Part shown: positions 1-8,327 of the stretch, piece by piece
Layout of the letters: the number at the start of each line of letters is the position of its first letter
How positions within the stretch are numbered: position 1 is the stretch's first letter
Source: Virgibacillus doumboii
Lineage (GTDB): Bacteria > Bacillota > Bacilli > Bacillales > Amphibacillaceae
Reading direction: 5' to 3'
Length of the DNA stretch: 64,000 nt
NCBI RefSeq assembly: GCF_902806455.1
Contig: NZ_CADCWQ010000001.1
Span: 1,984,001 to 2,048,000, forward strand
Notes under the pieces: generated by a model
What the model saw: the letters and a program-made list of their open reading frames with translations, nothing else
What the model was told of the DNA's origin: nothing
The model's database searches: none
Program-made: the position numbers and the translations under genes

Positions 1-629
1 AGCCCCAGGTAAGAAAGTATTTGTTTTATTCTGCTAATATTAACCGTTAATGTATTATCATCTACAAATTTAATCGTGTCCCATACTTCCTTAATCAGTT
101 CTTCTCTTGAAACAAAAGAATTGTGATTATCCATTAACTTTTTCATCAGCTTATATTCATTTTTACTAAGTTCTATTTCCTCCCCGCAGTATGTAAGCGT
201 AAAAGTGTTCACATCAATACAAAGTTCACCAACACAAGTGTTTTTTGTATCTGTTGTTGCATATTCCCCGTAAATTCTTCTCATAGTAGCCTTGATTTTT
301 GATTGTAACAGTTCAAACGTAAATGGTTTCGTTATATAATCATCCGCGCCAAGTTCGATAGCCATAATCTGGTCCACTTCCTGACTGCGGGCGGATATAA
401 TGATAATTGGAACATTGGATTGCTTCCGAAAACTTCTGCTTAAATGAAATCCATCATAATAAGGTAAATTTATATCCAGTAAAACAAGATCAGGTTTTAT
501 ATTTGTAAACTCTGTTATGATAGCTGAAAAACTCTCGGGTTGCTGTACATCAAAACCATAACGCTCCAGGTTTTCCTGAATAAGTTTACTTAACTGTACA
601 TCATCTTCTATTAGCATAACTTTGTACAT
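1..629 (-). CDS. OmpR/BceR-family response regulator, 3' end beyond the window
   Basis: DNA-binding response regulator of a two-component system, read from the ATG at 629 and still open at base 1, so about 209 residues are visible. The receiver domain shows the acidic pair D9/D10, the phospho-acceptor D52 in LLDINLP, and the conserved Lys in TKPF. An OmpR-type winged helix starts near residue 130 and has LSKNEYKLMKKL and DDNTLTVNISRIKQ. The strings YYDGFHLSR and SNVPIIIISAR resemble BceR/GraR, regulators of antimicrobial-peptide and bacitracin responses (family knowledge). A perfect AAAGGAG lies 7 nt before the start. The partner kinase and any ABC transporter would lie outside the window, so the inducer cannot be stated. 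Confidence 0.85.
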   Translation of the reverse strand, partial: MYKVMLIEDDVQLSKLIQENLERYGFDVQQPESFSAIITEFTNIKPDLVLLDINLPYYDGFHLSRSFRKQSNVPIIIISARSQEVDQIMAIELGADDYITKPFTFELLQSKIKATMRRIYGEYATTDTKNTCVGELCIDVNTFTLTYCGEEIELSKNEYKLMKKLMDNHNSFVSREELIKEVWDTIKFVDDNTLTVNISRIKQILSYLG

Positions 630-872
630 CGTTTATTCTCCTTTACGATAGGACAATCATTTTAATAATCTCAGCTCGCAGCACCAGCGTTATGACTGAA
701 ATCTTCTTGATTCATTTCGTACAGTTAGATTAACTGCAATTATTTATAAACTGTAAGCATATTTTAACATAATTAGTTGGAAATTCTTGTGGGATAAACT
801 ATAAAAATAGGATAATACGTTGACTGCTATTGGTGTCGGAACGGATTCGTGAAACCCTGCGACAAATTTCTA

Positions 873-2405
873 TTATTCAAGCTGTTTTTTATCAAGTTTA
901 CCTAACGATGTGTACGGCATATGGTCAACAATTTCAACTTGTTTCGGTAATTGAAATCTGGAAACCCTTGAACGTAGCAACTCAAGAATTTCTTCTTCTG
1001 TAGTTCCGGCATTTTTTACTGGAAGTACAATTGCTTTTAATCGTTGTCCAAATTGTTTATCCTTGATTCCAATAACAACGGCATCTTCTATTAAGGGATG
1101 CTTGATTAGCACTTGCTCGACTTCAATTGGATAAACATTTTCACCGCCGGAAACAACCATATCATCTGTTCGTCCACATAAATAGTAATAGAAATTGTCG
1201 TCCCGATAGCCTAAATCGCCTGTTTGAATCCATGAATCTTTCCTGTTGCTCATCGACCAGTCATTATTAATCCAAAACTGTCCGACTTTCCCGTTTTCCA
1301 CCTCTTTCTTGTTATCATCCAGGATTTTTATGCGCATGCCACTTATTTTTTTGCCAATTGTAGATTGTGAATATCTTAAATCCGTTGATGTTGCGATAAA
1401 ATTCAACCCGGCTTCTGAAGTTCCGTATAAATTGTATAAGACACTACCTAATTCACGAAAAGTCTCTTCAATAAGTGTTGTTCTGAGTTTTGCACCGCCT
1501 GACGCTATACAGGAAAGAGATTTCAAGGCTTGCGGATCAGTTTGTAACATTTTCTCCAGCATCAGTGGAACAACAGTGATTACGTCCGCATGGTGTTCAC
1601 GTATTAGTCTGCATGCTTTCTTTGCATCAAATCCGCTGCTAATCACTGTTTTCTTTCCCAAAGGTATAAATAAAAGCAATACGGCTATCCCATAACCGTG
1701 ATAAATAGGAGTAGCTATATAGGCAGTATTATAGTTTAATACCTTTAATCTCTTAATAAATGTGGCAAATGGATTTAAATAATTAAAAATTGAGGGCTTA
1801 TGCGGTACATCCTTAGAAACGCCTGTTGTCCCACTCGTTTGCAATATAATTTTTCCAGCAGAAGTTCTTGGTAGCGTGTTTTCATTGACATCTGTATTGA
1901 GGAAGTTACTTATTGCGGGTAAGTAAGTATGATAACTTAAAACTTTGAATTTCGAGTATGGTGATTGTTCAATTAAAGAACTTAATCCATCATCGTATAT
2001 TAGAACATCGAAATCATGACGATTTACTAATTCATTAAACTGGCCCTCGCTCATTTCCGTATTTAATAGATAGAGGTCTGCGCCTAATCTGGAGACTGCA
2101 AATATAGACTTTACAAGTGAAGCATGGTTTTTACACAATAAAGCTACCTTCTGTCCACTTTGAAGTTTAACATTATCTTTTAAACAACCAGCAAGCTTAT
2201 TAGATTGTTCCAAAAGCTGTTTATAGTTAATTGTTTCATAGTCATCCACTAAAGCGACTTGATTGGCATATTTCGTTTCAGCTACATGCAGCAGGGTCAT
2301 CAAATTGATTCCACATTGGGAAATGGCCTTGATTAGCCGATACAACCCTGTTGGAAAGAGTAATTTAATTTTATATAAAACATAGATAAGCCTAAAGACT
2401 TTCAT
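873..2405 (-). CDS. AMP-binding acyl-CoA synthetase (VraA-like)
   Basis: ANL-superfamily ligase that should activate a carboxylic or fatty acid to acyl-AMP and then acyl-CoA. Core motifs are in order: TSGTTGVSK (residues 190-198, phosphate loop), YGTSEAG (327-333), TGD (395-397), GRTDDMVVSGGENVYP (411-426, hinge) and a C-terminal LGKLDKK with the catalytic Lys. Length 510 fits the family. A hydrophobic N-terminus (residues 1-30) hints at membrane contact. It starts 2 nt after the upstream SDR gene, so the two form an operon. The phosphate loop is followed by DVPH rather than the usual small-residue stretch. Substrate is unknown; the similarity to staphylococcal VraA is from memory. Confidence 0.85.
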   Translation of the reverse strand: MKVFRLIYVLYKIKLLFPTGLYRLIKAISQCGINLMTLLHVAETKYANQVALVDDYETINYKQLLEQSNKLAGCLKDNVKLQSGQKVALLCKNHASLVKSIFAVSRLGADLYLLNTEMSEGQFNELVNRHDFDVLIYDDGLSSLIEQSPYSKFKVLSYHTYLPAISNFLNTDVNENTLPRTSAGKIILQTSGTTGVSKDVPHKPSIFNYLNPFATFIKRLKVLNYNTAYIATPIYHGYGIAVLLLFIPLGKKTVISSGFDAKKACRLIREHHADVITVVPLMLEKMLQTDPQALKSLSCIASGGAKLRTTLIEETFRELGSVLYNLYGTSEAGLNFIATSTDLRYSQSTIGKKISGMRIKILDDNKKEVENGKVGQFWINNDWSMSNRKDSWIQTGDLGYRDDNFYYYLCGRTDDMVVSGGENVYPIEVEQVLIKHPLIEDAVVIGIKDKQFGQRLKAIVLPVKNAGTTEEEILELLRSRVSRFQLPKQVEIVDHMPYTSLGKLDKKQLE

Positions 2406-2407
2406 TA

Positions 2408-3244
2408 CTATTCCTCACTCTTACGCTTATTTGAAAAATCCCAAAAACTTCGAAGGAAAACAGAAACGAACTGTCCAAATAGTAACCACCAGGGCTGATA
2501 TTTTTTCTTCTTCGTATACATTGATTTTAAAATGATTTTTGCCGCATGTTCCGGTGACATGGCGGGCATATTTTGATATGCAATTGTTGGTTGAATCATC
2601 GGTGTTCTTACTAAAGGTAAATAAATTGTTGTTGTTGCTATTCCTGCAGCCTTTAACTCAGGTGAAACAGACCGAACCCAGACATCAAAAGCGGATTTGG
2701 ATGCCTGATAAGCAGCGAAGTAAGGAACAGGTGCTAGAAGGGCGTTTATCGTCGAGATGTTAATCATTTGTCCCTGATTCTTTTTTAGAAGAGGTATAAC
2801 TGATAACAGCAATTGAACCGATGCAAAATAATTGATAGACATTGTACGTGTGAAATCATGATAACGATTAAGAGATTCATAGATAGACCGCTTTATAGAA
2901 TGACCAGCATTATTTACTACGATATCTAAACCATTTGGCAACTGATGAAGAAACTTAAGCAAACCTTCCATTTCATCCTGATTCCTAAGGTCTGCTTGAA
3001 AAGTGCTTACTTTGACAGCTTTCTTTTCCAGTTCATTTTTTATCTTTAAAAGCTTTTCTCCCCTTCTGGCTGTTAAAATTAAATGACCGTTTATATTCGC
3101 TAATTGATAAGTTAATTGCTCGCCAATCCCCGAACTTGCACCCGTTATAAGGACAGACTTCCCAGCAAGTTGGTCTTTTAACTTTTTTGTATTCAAGTAG
3201 GTGGGGGGAAACAAACATGATTCCAATAAACTGTAATTTTTCAT
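2408..3244 (-). CDS. Short-chain dehydrogenase/reductase
   Basis: Classical SDR oxidoreductase, 278 residues. The nucleotide-binding TGASSGIG is at 34-41, NNAG at 111-114, and the catalytic pair Y179/K183 sits in YQASK. The usual active-site Ser position is in NISTINA, where a Ser-Thr pair is available. The C-terminus is basic and aromatic (KKKKYQPWWLLFGQFV), consistent with a peripheral membrane association seen in lipid-acting SDRs; that is inference. It is the first gene of an operon with the acyl-CoA synthetase, which suggests a lipid or long-chain aldehyde/alcohol substrate. The upstream region carries the 52-bp tandem array. Confidence 0.85.
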   Translation of the reverse strand: MKNYSLLESCLFPPTYLNTKKLKDQLAGKSVLITGASSGIGEQLTYQLANINGHLILTARRGEKLLKIKNELEKKAVKVSTFQADLRNQDEMEGLLKFLHQLPNGLDIVVNNAGHSIKRSIYESLNRYHDFTRTMSINYFASVQLLLSVIPLLKKNQGQMINISTINALLAPVPYFAAYQASKSAFDVWVRSVSPELKAAGIATTTIYLPLVRTPMIQPTIAYQNMPAMSPEHAAKIILKSMYTKKKKYQPWWLLFGQFVSVFLRSFWDFSNKRKSEE

Positions 3245-3431
3245 TTGTACACCCGTTTCAAGTTTTAAAATTTCGGCGTTTTGCCCATCCGCTTAAAAAT
3301 AATCTACTATAACTATACAAGTATTTAATGAATTTTCCAAAAATAATTAATAAGAAAGACTCGGTCCTATCCTCGTCTTTCAAGAAGTCAAATCCCAGGA
3401 ATTAAAACTTGTAATTTTGTCTTGAGAAGAC

Positions 3432-3761
3432 CTTCATAGACTTTATAAAGGGCCTTTCACTTGGTTTTTTTCCTTGTTTTGTCCTTCATCAGCTTTATGA
3501 AGCACTTTTCGCTTGGCTTTTTGCCTTGTTTTGCTCTTCATCGGCTTTATGAAGCACTTTTCGCTTGGACTTTTGTCTTGTTTTGCTCTTCATCAGCTTC
3601 ATGAAGCGCTTTTCGCTTGGACTTTTGCCTTGTTTTGCTCTTCATCGGCTTTATGAAGCGCTTTTTACTTAGTTTTTTGTCCTGTTTTGTCCTTCATTGG
3701 CTTTATGAAGTACTTTTTACTTGGTTTTTTGTTCTATTTTGTCCTTCATCAGCTTTATAAA
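3432..3761. repeat. Exact-period 52-bp tandem repeat array, about 6.3 copies
   Basis: The string CTTCAT recurs at 3432, 3484, 3536, 3588, 3640, 3692 and 3744, exactly 52 bp apart each time. The last copy is partial. Within each unit CTTCAT and ATGAAG (or a close variant) form a 6-bp stem around a 7-nt loop, followed by a T-rich CTTTTCGCTTGG and CTTGTTTTG stretch. 52 is not a multiple of three and no open frame crosses the array, so it is non-coding. It fills the space between the end of rbgA and the SDR operon. Middle copies are closest to each other and the outer copies are more diverged, as expected for unequal exchange or slippage. Confidence 0.95.
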
Positions 3762-3852
3762 TAATCCCAATTTACATTACTCGACAAAGAAAATTTGCTT
3801 CAAAATACTTTTCTCCATTGATTAAAGTAGCGTCTTAAAAAACACGAAACGA

Positions 3853-4707
3853 TCAAGCTGTATTCTGAGGCACTTCAAGCGTAATATAACCAAGTTTCCC
3901 TGTCCTTAGATCCCGAATAACCAAATCAGAAACTTTATCAAAGTTCACATTGCCTCCGCTTTCCAATGCACCGCGCTGTTTTCCAATGGAAACGAAGATA
4001 TCCCACATATCTGTCATGTCACGGTCAATTCCATAACGTTCTTCTAATTGTGCCGGATAATGTTCCTGCATAAATCGCATGACAAAAGCAACTACATCAT
4101 CCAATGGCAGCAACTGATCTTTTATCGTCCCAATGGCTGCCAATCGATAACCGACTAGTTCATCCTCAAATTTTGGCCAAAGAATCCCTGGCGTATCCAG
4201 TAATTCAAAGTCCTTATTCACTTTAATCCAGAGCTGCTGCTTGGTTACACCTGGTTTGTCACCTGTTTTGGCAATCTTTTTATTTGCCAGACGATTAATC
4301 AATGTCGATTTTCCCACATTGGGAATACCGATAATCATTGCTCTTGCGGGGCGTGGCTGGATACCTTTTTTCAAGAGTTTGTCCATTTTTTCCTGACCCA
4401 TCTCTTTACCCAGCTGAACCACACGATTAATGTCGTTCTTATCATTAACATTAATTGCAATCGCCTTAATATCCTGATTTTTAAAATGTGATATCCAACG
4501 ATCTGTTTTACTGTTATCAGCAAGGTCTCTTTTCATCAAAACAATCATTTTCGGCTTATTTTGCAGTACTTGCTGGAGCATGGGATTTTGTGATGCCAAC
4601 GGTGCACGCGCATCAACAAGCTCCATGACAAAATCAACCAATTTCAGCTTTTCTTCCACTTCTCTTCTCGCTTTTGCCATATGTCCCGGAAACCATTGTA
4701 TCGTCAC
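3853..4707 (-). CDS. rbgA: Ribosome biogenesis GTPase RbgA (YlqF)
   Basis: Circularly permuted GTPase needed for late 50S assembly (family knowledge). Motif order is permuted: G4 near residues 58-61, G1 GIPNVGKST at 127-135, G3 DTPG at 171-174. The start is taken as GTG at 4707, giving VTIQWFPGHMAKARR, which aligns with known RbgA N-termini. An AGGGTGAG ribosome site lies just upstream, overlapping the stop of the signal peptidase gene. A second in-frame GTG at 4716 has no such site. Oddity: G4 reads MKRD, not NKxD, so the base-contacting Asn is Met here. Length 284 residues is normal. Confidence 0.95.
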   Translation of the reverse strand: MTIQWFPGHMAKARREVEEKLKLVDFVMELVDARAPLASQNPMLQQVLQNKPKMIVLMKRDLADNSKTDRWISHFKNQDIKAIAINVNDKNDINRVVQLGKEMGQEKMDKLLKKGIQPRPARAMIIGIPNVGKSTLINRLANKKIAKTGDKPGVTKQQLWIKVNKDFELLDTPGILWPKFEDELVGYRLAAIGTIKDQLLPLDDVVAFVMRFMQEHYPAQLEERYGIDRDMTDMWDIFVSIGKQRGALESGGNVNFDKVSDLVIRDLRTGKLGYITLEVPQNTA

Positions 4708-4717
4708 TATTCTCACC

Positions 4718-5278
4718 CTAATCGTGTAAAATTTCTAAACGGTCAAACGGCCAGTAAATTAAACTTGTTTTCCCGACAATCTGATCCATCGAAATCAGCC
4801 CTAAAATCCGGCTGTCCGTTGAATTGTTACGGTTATCTCCCAGCACGAGAACCTTTCCTTCTGGTATTTTTTCTAATCCATCTGTTATACCCTCAAGTTG
4901 AAAGTCTCCAGTATATGACTCATAAGACATCATTTTGTTTTTTTGCTCTGCCAAGAAAGGCTCTTTCACCTTTTTGCCGTTAATATATAATACATCATCA
5001 TTTACAGCTACGTGTTCACCCGGTAAGCCAATGACCCGTTTAATAAAGTCCTTTTTGTCCGATGCATGAAAAACAACAATGTCAAATCGTTCTGGTTCAT
5101 GAATGTCATATACAACTTTATTAACAATCATTTGATCCCCATCATGTAACGTTGGCATCATGGATGGTCCATCTACAACAATTGGGGCAAAAAAGAATGT
5201 TCGTACAACAAATACCAACCCGAATGCGATTAATAATGCTTTGACCCAGTCAAACCATTCACTTTTCGTTTCAGCCAT
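4718..5278 (-). CDS. Signal peptidase I (SipS/LepB type)
   Basis: Membrane-bound type I signal peptidase that removes signal peptides from exported proteins. One N-terminal membrane segment spans about residues 12-30, followed by the catalytic Ser39 in GPSMMPTL and the catalytic Lys80 in KRVIGLPGE. Box E is seen as GDNRNNSTDSR. The 186-residue length and single membrane anchor are typical of the Bacillus SipS/T type. It lies between rplS and rbgA, separated from rplS by an intrinsic terminator, and its stop codon overlaps the rbgA ribosome site, so the two are probably co-transcribed. Confidence 0.93.
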   Translation of the reverse strand: MAETKSEWFDWVKALLIAFGLVFVVRTFFFAPIVVDGPSMMPTLHDGDQMIVNKVVYDIHEPERFDIVVFHASDKKDFIKRVIGLPGEHVAVNDDVLYINGKKVKEPFLAEQKNKMMSYESYTGDFQLEGITDGLEKIPEGKVLVLGDNRNNSTDSRILGLISMDQIVGKTSLIYWPFDRLEILHD

Positions 5279-5351
5279 GTATTCCCCTCCGACAACAGCA
5301 TGTATAATTATATTTTAATCCAGCTTTATATATGTATTCAAGACAAGATGC

Positions 5352-5387
5352 AAAAAGGAGCTTGCACACAATGGGCCAAGCTCCTTT
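5352..5387 (-). terminator. Intrinsic terminator after rplS
   Basis: On the minus strand AAAGGAGCTTG pairs perfectly with CAAGCTCCTTT across a 12-nt loop and runs straight into TTTTTG. It ends the rplS transcript before the signal peptidase gene. Confidence 0.85.
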
Positions 5388-5444
5388 CCAATACGTTTTA
5401 TTTCGTCCATCTCCACGGAGTAGCATATCGTTCCGCCGTTGAAT

Positions 5445-5789
5445 TTAGCGGCGTTCTTTAATACGTGCTGCTTTTCCGCGCAGGTTACGAAGATAATACA
5501 GTTTCGCACGACGAACAATACCACGGCGTGTTACTTCAATTTTCGCAATACGAGGAGAATGTACAGGGAATGTACGTTCAACACCTACACCATAAGAAAG
5601 CTTTCTTACTGTAAATGTTTCGCTGATTCCTCCGTTTTGGCGCTTAATAACAACACCTTCGAACACCTGAATACGTTCACGTGATCCTTCCACAACTTTA
5701 ACGTGAACTTTTACAGTGTCACCCGGGCGGAAATCAGGATGATCAGTGCGAAGTTGATCTTTTGTAACGTCCTCAATAATTTTTTGCAT
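5445..5789 (-). CDS. rplS: 50S ribosomal protein L19
   Basis: Ribosomal protein L19 at the 30S/50S interface, 114 residues, the normal length. Conserved stretches include [24 protein letters not shown] and [11 protein letters not shown], with the basic C-terminus [18 protein letters not shown] precedes the ATG. It is followed by an intrinsic terminator and preceded by a 135-nt leader containing a stable hairpin, which may be the autoregulatory L19 leader known in Bacillales. Confidence 0.97.
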   Translation of the reverse strand: MQKIIEDVTKDQLRTDHPDFRPGDTVKVHVKVVEGSRERIQVFEGVVIKRQNGGISETFTVRKLSYGVGVERTFPVHSPRIAKIEVTRRGIVRRAKLYYLRNLRGKAARIKERR

Positions 5790-5880
5790 CCTGGTTCACT
5801 CCTTCCAAACCAATGCTCTTGTCTCGCTATATGACAGCGGAACATCGTTTATACGGCTTAAAGTCTGAACTTTAAGCACA
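5790..5880 (-). promoter_or_regulatory. Candidate L19 leader (ribosomal protein autoregulation)
   Basis: Between trmD and rplS on the minus strand there is a perfect 9-bp stem GCTTAAAGT/ACTTTAAGC with a 4-nt loop (5856-5877) and a second short stem CGCT/AGCG nearer the gene. The first hairpin has no U-tract after it, so it is not an ordinary terminator. Position upstream of rplS matches the L19 leader family described for Bacillales. The assignment rests on position and folding only; I could not compare with the family model. Confidence 0.5.
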
Positions 5881-5924
5881 ACAGTAAATATATCATAATA
5901 GCAATGGGAGTTCAACAATAATTT

Positions 5925-6656
5925 CTATTTATCGTTGATTTCACGCCATATTTTTAATTCTTCTTCAGAAAAAGATTTTCTGTCTATCAATTCTTTCCTT
6001 CGTTCATACGTTCGTTTCAATGACTCTTTCCTGCGCCATTCATTTATTTTAGCATGATCTCCCGATAATAATACATCCGGAACCTTCATGCCGCGAAAGT
6101 CTGCAGGCCGTGTATAATGCGGGTGTTCAAGCAGTCCGGTTGAAAACGAATCTTCAGGTGCGGACGCTTTGTTCCCCAGCACATCCGGTATCAGACGGAC
6201 GACACTATCAATCACAACCATAGCACCAAGCTCTCCTCCGGTCAGCACATAGTCACCAATCGATATTTCATCGGTTACAAGGTGTTCCCGAATTCGTTCA
6301 TCATAGCCTTCATAATGCCCGCAAATAAACACAAGGTGTTCTTCTTCGGCTAACTCTTCAGCTTTTTTCTGATTATATGGTTCACCCTGTGGACACATAA
6401 GCACAATACGTGGCTTGGCTTGTTTTTCTTTAACAACAGCATCCACCGCGTCGAACACCGGCTGGGGCGTTAACACCATACCCGCACCGCCACCGTATGG
6501 ATAATCATCAACCTTATTATGCTTGTTACCCGCATAATCGCGAAAATTAATCAGGTTGTAGCTGAACTTTTCTTTCTCATAGGCTTTTTTTAGAATGGAA
6601 TGTTCAAAAATACCTGATATCATTTCCGGAAAGAGGGTTAATACGTCAATATGCAT
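5925..6656 (-). CDS. trmD: tRNA (guanine-N1-)-methyltransferase TrmD
   Basis: Methylates G37 next to the anticodon using S-adenosylmethionine. It has the SPOUT trefoil-knot signatures [13 protein letters not shown] and [13 protein letters not shown], plus PYGGGAGMV near residues 54-62 and the catalytic-region motif HPHYTRP. Length 243 is standard. The rimM stop and the trmD start share one base (TAATG), so the pair is translationally coupled, as in many bacteria. Confidence 0.97.
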   Translation of the reverse strand: MHIDVLTLFPEMISGIFEHSILKKAYEKEKFSYNLINFRDYAGNKHNKVDDYPYGGGAGMVLTPQPVFDAVDAVVKEKQAKPRIVLMCPQGEPYNQKKAEELAEEEHLVFICGHYEGYDERIREHLVTDEISIGDYVLTGGELGAMVVIDSVVRLIPDVLGNKASAPEDSFSTGLLEHPHYTRPADFRGMKVPDVLLSGDHAKINEWRRKESLKRTYERRKELIDRKSFSEEELKIWREINDK

Positions 6657-7171
6657 TATTCAAGCAGTCCTTCCATTGGTTCAATGACCACTTTTCCGGA
6701 TGAAACATCCACTTGTTTAACAACATCATCAATAAAAGGAATCAAAATATCTTTCCCTTTTTCCGGTTTTATAACCCATACATCATTTGCTCCAGGTGAT
6801 AGAATTTCTTTAATAGCACCCAGCTTTCCGCCATTAATCAAATAAACGTCACACCCGATGATTTCATGATAATAGAATTCATTATCTTCTAATTTGGTAA
6901 GCTGATCTTCCGTTATTTTTAAAAAAGAGCCTTTAAAATGCTCGACATCATTAATGTTGTTATAGCCGTTAAAGTGAACGAGATCGAATCCTTTATGTAC
7001 ACGATGACCATCGATTTTAAGATCAACCGGTTGTTCGTTTTCTTTAACTAAAAACAACGTGCTTCCGACTTCAAAACGCTCGTCGAAGTCAGTGATACGA
7101 TGAACTTTAACTTCACCTTTAATACCGTGTGTATTTACTATTTTGCCAACATTAAACATCTTTTCAGTCAT
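6656..7171 (-). CDS. rimM: 16S rRNA processing protein RimM
   Basis: 30S maturation factor that binds ribosomal protein S19. It has the N-terminal RimM domain ([16 protein letters not shown]) and the C-terminal PRC-barrel (residues about 100-168, [18 protein letters not shown]). Length 171 is normal. It is coupled to trmD by a 1-nt overlap and lies 11 nt after ylqD, continuing the rpsP-khpA-ylqD-rimM-trmD cluster. Confidence 0.95.
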   Translation of the reverse strand: MTEKMFNVGKIVNTHGIKGEVKVHRITDFDERFEVGSTLFLVKENEQPVDLKIDGHRVHKGFDLVHFNGYNNINDVEHFKGSFLKITEDQLTKLEDNEFYYHEIIGCDVYLINGGKLGAIKEILSPGANDVWVIKPEKGKDILIPFIDDVVKQVDVSSGKVVIEPMEGLLE

Positions 7172-7182
7172 TATCTCACCTG

Positions 7183-7572
7183 CTATTCTTCAACCCTTAT
7201 AACGATATCGTCTTTAATAACAATTGCCGTCTCTTCCATAACCTCATTCCAATGCATACCTTCCTTAACCTCAACAAGAGCTTCAACTTCTTTTTCCGTA
7301 ATCTCACTGCCTATTTCAAGCATTTCCAGCTGCTCGATTTTAAAATCAATCAGCTTTATCTTTTCCTTACGATTTTTAATTTCCTGTTGAAATCGTTGCG
7401 TTAGCTCTTGCTTTGAGATACCTGATTTATTCGTTACTTTACGTTGTTCAAACAGGAGCTGTTGACACTCTTGTTCAAGCCGCATTTTATGATTATGAAA
7501 ATTATTGTGTAATTTTGTTTTGCTCTTCTCTGTGACAATCTGCTTGATAAGGACCTTTTTTATTATTTGCAC
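7183..7572 (-). CDS. ylqD: YlqD family protein, coiled-coil
   Basis: Conserved Firmicutes protein of unknown function between khpA and rimM, exactly where ylqD sits in Bacillus. I start it at GTG 7572 ([18 protein letters not shown]), which gives 129 residues, close to the usual 128. The open frame runs further upstream, but that extension lacks similarity and a good ribosome site. The middle is charged and predicted to be coiled coil (about residues 25-90, with [15 protein letters not shown] and [15 protein letters not shown]). The C-terminus [13 protein letters not shown] is beta-like. No catalytic motif is visible. Confidence 0.85.
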   Translation of the reverse strand: MQIIKKVLIKQIVTEKSKTKLHNNFHNHKMRLEQECQQLLFEQRKVTNKSGISKQELTQRFQQEIKNRKEKIKLIDFKIEQLEMLEIGSEITEKEVEALVEVKEGMHWNEVMEETAIVIKDDIVIRVEE

Positions 7573-7647
7573 TACTGTTCCCCGCTCTCCTAAACAGTTT
7601 TGGTACAAAATGAATGCTTAAAAAGGGAAAGGTATACCCTCTCCCTT

Positions 7648-7875
7648 TTACATAATATCCAAATAAATACGTTTGTCAGCATCCGATTTAGCTGCATAGA
7701 CAACTGTACGGATTGCTTTTGCAATTCGTCCATTTTTGCCGATGACTTTCCCAACATCGTTTTGATTAACAGTAAGATGGTAGACAGTTTTTGTCTCCTC
7801 TTCCGTTTCCGTAACAACGATGTCTTCCGGATGATCGACTAATGGTGTAACAATTGATTCAATTAGGGCTTTCAT
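7648..7875 (-). CDS. khpA: KH-domain RNA-binding protein KhpA (YlqC)
   Basis: Small single-KH RNA-binding protein, 75 residues. The GxxG loop is GKNG at 46-49 within VIGKNGRIAKAIR. In Firmicutes KhpA pairs with KhpB/Jag and affects cell elongation and RNA stability (family knowledge). It lies 17 nt after rpsP, as usual. Confidence 0.93.
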   Translation of the reverse strand: MKALIESIVTPLVDHPEDIVVTETEEETKTVYHLTVNQNDVGKVIGKNGRIAKAIRTVVYAAKSDADKRIYLDIM

Positions 7876-7892
7876 GATATCACACTACTTTA

Positions 7893-8162
7893 CTATTGAT
7901 TTTTCTGGTCGTGGAATTTTTTCATGATGCCTTCTTTTGAAAATAGGTTACGAACTGTATCACTTGGTTTTGCACCTTTTGTCATCCAGTCCAATGCTTT
8001 TTCTTCATCTATTTTAACTTCAACTGGGCTAACTACAGGATTATATGTTCCAATTTGCTCGATTAAGCGGCCATCACGCGGTGAACGTGAATCTGCTACA
8101 ACGACACGATAAAATGGATTTCTTTTAGACCCCATACGCTTTAAACGAATTTTAACAGCCAT
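7893..8162 (-). CDS. rpsP: 30S ribosomal protein S16
   Basis: Ribosomal protein S16. The correct start is ATG 8162 ([19 protein letters not shown]), with GGAGGTG 6 nt upstream, giving 89 residues. The longer open frame to 8195 would add 11 residues unknown in the family. It is the first gene of the S16-KhpA-YlqD-RimM-TrmD group and is separated from ffh by 165 nt that contain a repeat fragment. Confidence 0.97.
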   Translation of the reverse strand: MAVKIRLKRMGSKRNPFYRVVVADSRSPRDGRLIEQIGTYNPVVSPVEVKIDEEKALDWMTKGAKPSDTVRNLFSKEGIMKKFHDQKNQ

Positions 8163-8280
8163 GTTTTGCACCTCCAATGAATATGTTTTACACAATTTAA
8201 GATTTTAACAGAAAGCAAAAGGTCTGTAAAGTGTTTTTGCATTACAAGGTTGAAAATGACTATATCTGAGCCGCAGCCGG

Positions 8281-8314
8281 CATACACTCCGCTTTCCGTG
8301 GGCGGCTGATGAGC
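8281..8314. repeat. Truncated copy of an interspersed repeat
   Basis: These 34 bp, read on the minus strand, match 55061-55094 at about 30 of 34 positions (GCTCATCAGCCGCCC then CGGAAAGCG). Only this end of the element is recognisable here, in the ffh-rpsP gap, so it looks like a remnant. Confidence 0.7.
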
Positions 8315-8327
8315 GATAAAAGTGATT

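Noticed and set aside
873..3244. OleC/OleD olefin pathway pair
   Set aside because: OleD-type enzymes are extended SDRs and OleA/OleB are absent; this SDR is of the classical short type.
3432..3761. Possible CRISPR array
   Set aside because: Units are contiguous 52-bp tandem copies without unique spacers, and no cas genes are near.
4708..4716. Upstream GTG start for rbgA
   Set aside because: The downstream GTG at 4707 has the ribosome site and matches the family N-terminus.
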